Shown here piece after piece: positions 5,351 through 5,693 of a stretch of 5,693 nt of DNA. The position numbers and the translations under genes are program-made. Source of the DNA: Acidimicrobiaceae bacterium (GTDB lineage: Bacteria; Actinomycetota; Acidimicrobiia; Acidimicrobiales; Ilumatobacteraceae); contig CANKUF010000059.1 of NCBI GenBank assembly GCA_947486675.1, forward strand, positions 1 to 5,693, read 5' to 3'. The notes beneath the pieces are model-generated. The model saw only the letters and a list, made by a program, of their open reading frames with translations, did not search any database and had not been told where the DNA came from. Position 1 is the first letter of the stretch. The number at the start of each line of letters is the position of its first letter.

Positions 5351-5693
5351 CTACGGAACAACAGTGGTCGTGACGGCGGGCTTTGGCGCAATAGTTGACG
5401 AAGTCGTTGTGGTGTAGTTCGGGTCTGGTTTGTCGAACGGCGGAACTGGTGATCCGTATTCTTCTGGCTCTTTAATGCCATCGAATACATACACGCGATC
5501 GCCGTAGGCAACAAGTGCTGGGAAGTAGCGAGCAACCGACATCGGAATGCGCACACAACCGTGAGACTCAGGTTTTAGCGGAACCAGGATTGCGCCGTGT
5601 ATTGCAATGTTGTAATTGAAGTACACAGGGTTGTACATGCTCCCCAATTTTGATTCGCGCATTCCCGTATGACGGTTGTAGAAATAGAAAATT
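5351..5693 (-). CDS. L,D-transpeptidase (YkuD family), 5' end cut off by window edge
   Basis: The last 113 residues are visible and the frame is open to the right edge, so signal sequence and N-terminal domains are unseen. The YkuD catalytic signature is clear: IAIHG (visible residues 29-33) then ESHGCVRIP (42-50), with the catalytic Cys at 46 and His at 44. Flanking sequence fits actinobacterial members: HTGMRESKLGSMYNPVYF (8-25) before and ALVAYGDRVYVFDG (59-72) after. Such enzymes act outside the cytoplasmic membrane and make 3-3 cross-links in peptidoglycan or attach proteins to it. The protein ends with a low-complexity tail of Thr, Pro, Ala, Val and Ser (about 94-113, bases 5354-5413) after the catalytic domain. 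An ATG at 5662 is in frame but cannot be the start, because homologous sequence continues upstream of it. The hydrolase gene follows by 23 bases. Confidence 0.92.
   Translation of the reverse strand, partial: IFYFYNRHTGMRESKLGSMYNPVYFNYNIAIHGAILVPLKPESHGCVRIPMSVARYFPALVAYGDRVYVFDGIKEPEEYGSPVPPFDKPDPNYTTTTSSTIAPKPAVTTTVVP

Overview
The window looks like a compact chromosomal segment of an actinobacterium. The best evidence is the tandem WYL-domain pair pafB-pafC, an actinobacterial regulator pair. The short Thr/Pro tail on the secreted-type L,D-transpeptidase and the roughly balanced base composition would suit a streamlined Acidimicrobiia-like lineage, but that class-level placement is inference. 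About 99 bases in total (10 + 38 + 28 + 23) lie outside genes, so coding density is about 98%. I see no rRNA, tRNA, mobile element, CRISPR array, phage gene or convincing hairpin terminator, and no stretch over 300 bases lacks a gene.

Left block (1-2854, all minus strand, read right to left): pgi (glucose-6-phosphate isomerase), then pafB 10 bases later, then pafC whose ATG shares a base with the pafB stop (TAATG). pafC runs off the left edge. These three probably form one operon in which a glycolytic enzyme precedes a DNA-damage-response regulator pair. The usual partner of pafBC, the Pup ligase gene pafA, is not directly upstream.

Middle (2893-4396): rarD, a ten-helix EamA/DMT-family permease, is transcribed rightward, divergent from pgi across only 38 bases. 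Its 3' end overlaps tail-to-tail by 44 bases with a leftward TetR-family regulator gene.

Right block (3770-5693, all minus strand, read right to left): an L,D-transpeptidase of the YkuD family (5' end beyond the right edge), an alpha/beta hydrolase 23 bases later, then the TetR regulator 28 bases after that.

The most interesting pattern is regulatory. All five complete genes have a TAGNNT hexamer, resembling an actinobacterial -10 box, ending 6 to 9 bases before the start codon, and most lack a clear Shine-Dalgarno sequence. pafC, the one gene with a translationally coupled start, lacks the box. This fits widespread leaderless transcription, with nearly every gene carrying its own promoter even inside apparent operons. 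I found no clearly new biochemical system here; the genes themselves belong to known families.
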